A stretch of DNA of 64,000 nucleotides. Origin: UBA11090 sp035560555 (lineage in GTDB: Bacteria > Spirochaetota > Spirochaetia > Treponematales > Rectinemataceae). The translations under genes were made by a program, and so were the position numbers. Each line of letters opens with the position of its first letter. Position 1 is the first letter of the stretch. The notes below the pieces were generated by a model, which saw only the letters and a program-made list of their open reading frames with translations, was not told the DNA's origin and did not search any database. Location of the stretch: the NCBI GenBank assembly GCA_035560555.1, contig DATMZF010000048.1:7680-71679 (forward strand), read 5' to 3'. Of this stretch, positions 63,292 to 64,000 are shown in pieces.

Positions 63292-63344
63292 GCATAAAGC
63301 AAGGCGCGGCCGCCCTGTCAGGACGGCCGCGCCTTGCTTTATGC
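63292..63344. repeat. 21-bp GC-rich inverted repeat downstream of the last gene
   Basis: A perfect 21-bp stem (63292-63312 with 63324-63344) with an inner CCT/AGG pair. It lies 22 nt past the stop of the minus-strand secreted protein gene. Neither side has a T-run. It resembles the hairpin at 55878-55919, which is also just past a minus-strand gene. Confidence 0.85.
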
Positions 63345-63366
63345 GGGGTTAGCGACGATCTTCGGT

Positions 63367-63861
63367 TCAGCGGCCCCAATACCCCATCCCGCCGCCCTGC
63401 GACTTCTGGCCGTCCATCATGCCGCGGCCTCCCATCATGCCGGCGCTCGAGCTAAGGTCAATGACCCTGCCGTTGATCGTGAGGGTGTTGACGCGCACCG
63501 CGAAGCTGTCCTTCTCGCCGACGATTTCATGCGAGTAGCCTTCGATCTTCACGCTGGCTCCTTCCTTGAGCCCATCTATGAATCCATAGAGCCTGTTGGG
63601 GATCATCACGAAATAGGTTTTGTTGTCCTTCTTGATCGCTACCCTGGAATCGACGAGTTCGAGCGTGCCTTCGAGCGTGATTTTTTCGAGGATGATGGGA
63701 CTCTGCGCTGACAGATTATTGCCGCGACCCATACCCTGCGCGTTCATTTGTCCCATTCCCCTCTGGCTGGACCAGGGCTGATTTTGCTGGGCGAAGGGCT
63801 GGGCCGACGCGGCGCCGATGACGAGGAAAGCAATCGCGACGGCGATAAGTGCTTTTTTCAT
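63367..63861 (-). CDS. small secreted protein, Met/Gly/Gln-rich, unknown function
   Basis: 164 residues. A signal peptide (ALIAVAIAFLVIGAASA) is followed by a Gln/Met/Gly-rich segment, then a small beta-rich domain (LEKITLEGTLELVDSRVAIKKD...YSHEIVGEKDSFAVRV), and a Met/Gly-rich C-terminus (GMMGGRGMMDG). I do not recognise a family. The Met-rich tails recall copper-handling proteins, but no metal motif is clear. Ribosome site AAGGAG lies upstream. Confidence 0.7.
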   Translation of the reverse strand: MKKALIAVAIAFLVIGAASAQPFAQQNQPWSSQRGMGQMNAQGMGRGNNLSAQSPIILEKITLEGTLELVDSRVAIKKDNKTYFVMIPNRLYGFIDGLKEGASVKIEGYSHEIVGEKDSFAVRVNTLTINGRVIDLSSSAGMMGGRGMMDGQKSQGGGMGYWGR

Positions 63862-63961
63862 AGTGAAGCTCCTTTATAAGTAGTATTCCCGGTCGGGAGC
63901 CGGCTCCTGCCTTAGGATAAGGCCAGGTTTCCGGATTCCGCCGTATCCGCTCTCACGGACA

Positions 63962-63988
63962 ACTATAGTAAAGCAGGATGCATGCCAA
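63962..63988 (-). promoter_or_regulatory. candidate promoter of the small secreted protein gene
   Basis: On the minus strand TTGGCA (complement of 63983-63988), a short 15-bp spacer, TATAGT (complement of 63962-63967). The leader that follows contains the palindrome GGAGCCGGCTCC (63896-63907). The spacing is short, so confidence is low. Confidence 0.35.
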
Positions 63989-64000
63989 AGTGATTAAAAT

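Overview
The window is a gene-dense bacterial chromosome segment of fairly high GC, with Shine-Dalgarno led genes packed into short operons on both strands. I see no insertion sequence, prophage, CRISPR array, rRNA or tRNA. The best lineage guess is a free-living anaerobic spirochaete (Spirochaetota). This is inferred from gene content: a class I lysyl-tRNA synthetase, an NAD-linked multisubunit [FeFe] hydrogenase, sugar ABC uptake with cytoplasmic glycosidases, and an N-terminally anchored LysM/M23 protein. No marker gene proves it.

Layout. 1-9489 is a glycan-use island: a divergent beta-mannosidase, then a ROK regulator, a sugar ABC transporter (binding protein plus two permeases, no ATPase), a GH1 beta-glycosidase and a GH20 hexosaminidase. 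A strong promoter with an overlapping palindrome sits between the divergent arms. 9542-14574 holds hflX, panE, birA and glmS. 14645-19342 is a complete branched-chain amino acid type ABC operon (binding lipoprotein, two permeases, two ATPases) with a terminator after the first gene. 19362-27407 holds an M20 peptidase, a YfcC-type carrier, dnaE, a 17-bp tandem repeat, a metallo-beta-lactamase-fold protein and a HAD phosphatase. 27533-33038 is a three-gene [FeFe] hydrogenase operon whose HydB subunit is fused to a GltD-like flavoprotein. 33247-38505 holds an unusual NadD-like protein, adk, a secreted alpha/beta-hydrolase homologue that has lost catalytic residues, and a two-gene unit of unknown function.

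38773-47843 is the most interesting region: a candidate lasso-peptide-like RiPP cluster. In order it has a TauE/SafE sulfur-anion permease, two tandem HprK-like kinases, a PAPS sulfotransferase, a PqqD-like leader-binding protein, a relic precursor gene, an asparagine-synthetase-like macrolactam cyclase, a second and intact 50-residue precursor gene on the opposite strand with a consensus promoter, and then cysD and cysNC, which make PAPS. The two precursors align without gaps from a conserved Trp position to the stop codon. The usual B2 leader protease is absent from the window. I infer a peptide that is leader-bound by the PqqD protein, cyclised by the AsnB homologue and decorated by phosphate and/or sulfate.

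47846-64000 is mostly housekeeping: ndk, pepF, a nitroreductase, lysS, an M29 aminopeptidase, tsaD, a divergent polysaccharide deacetylase, a sigma-70 factor, a LysM/M23 protein, signal peptidase I, an FtsI-type PBP with a PASTA domain, an HD protein, ffh, rpmB and a small secreted protein. These are separated by clear hairpin terminators.
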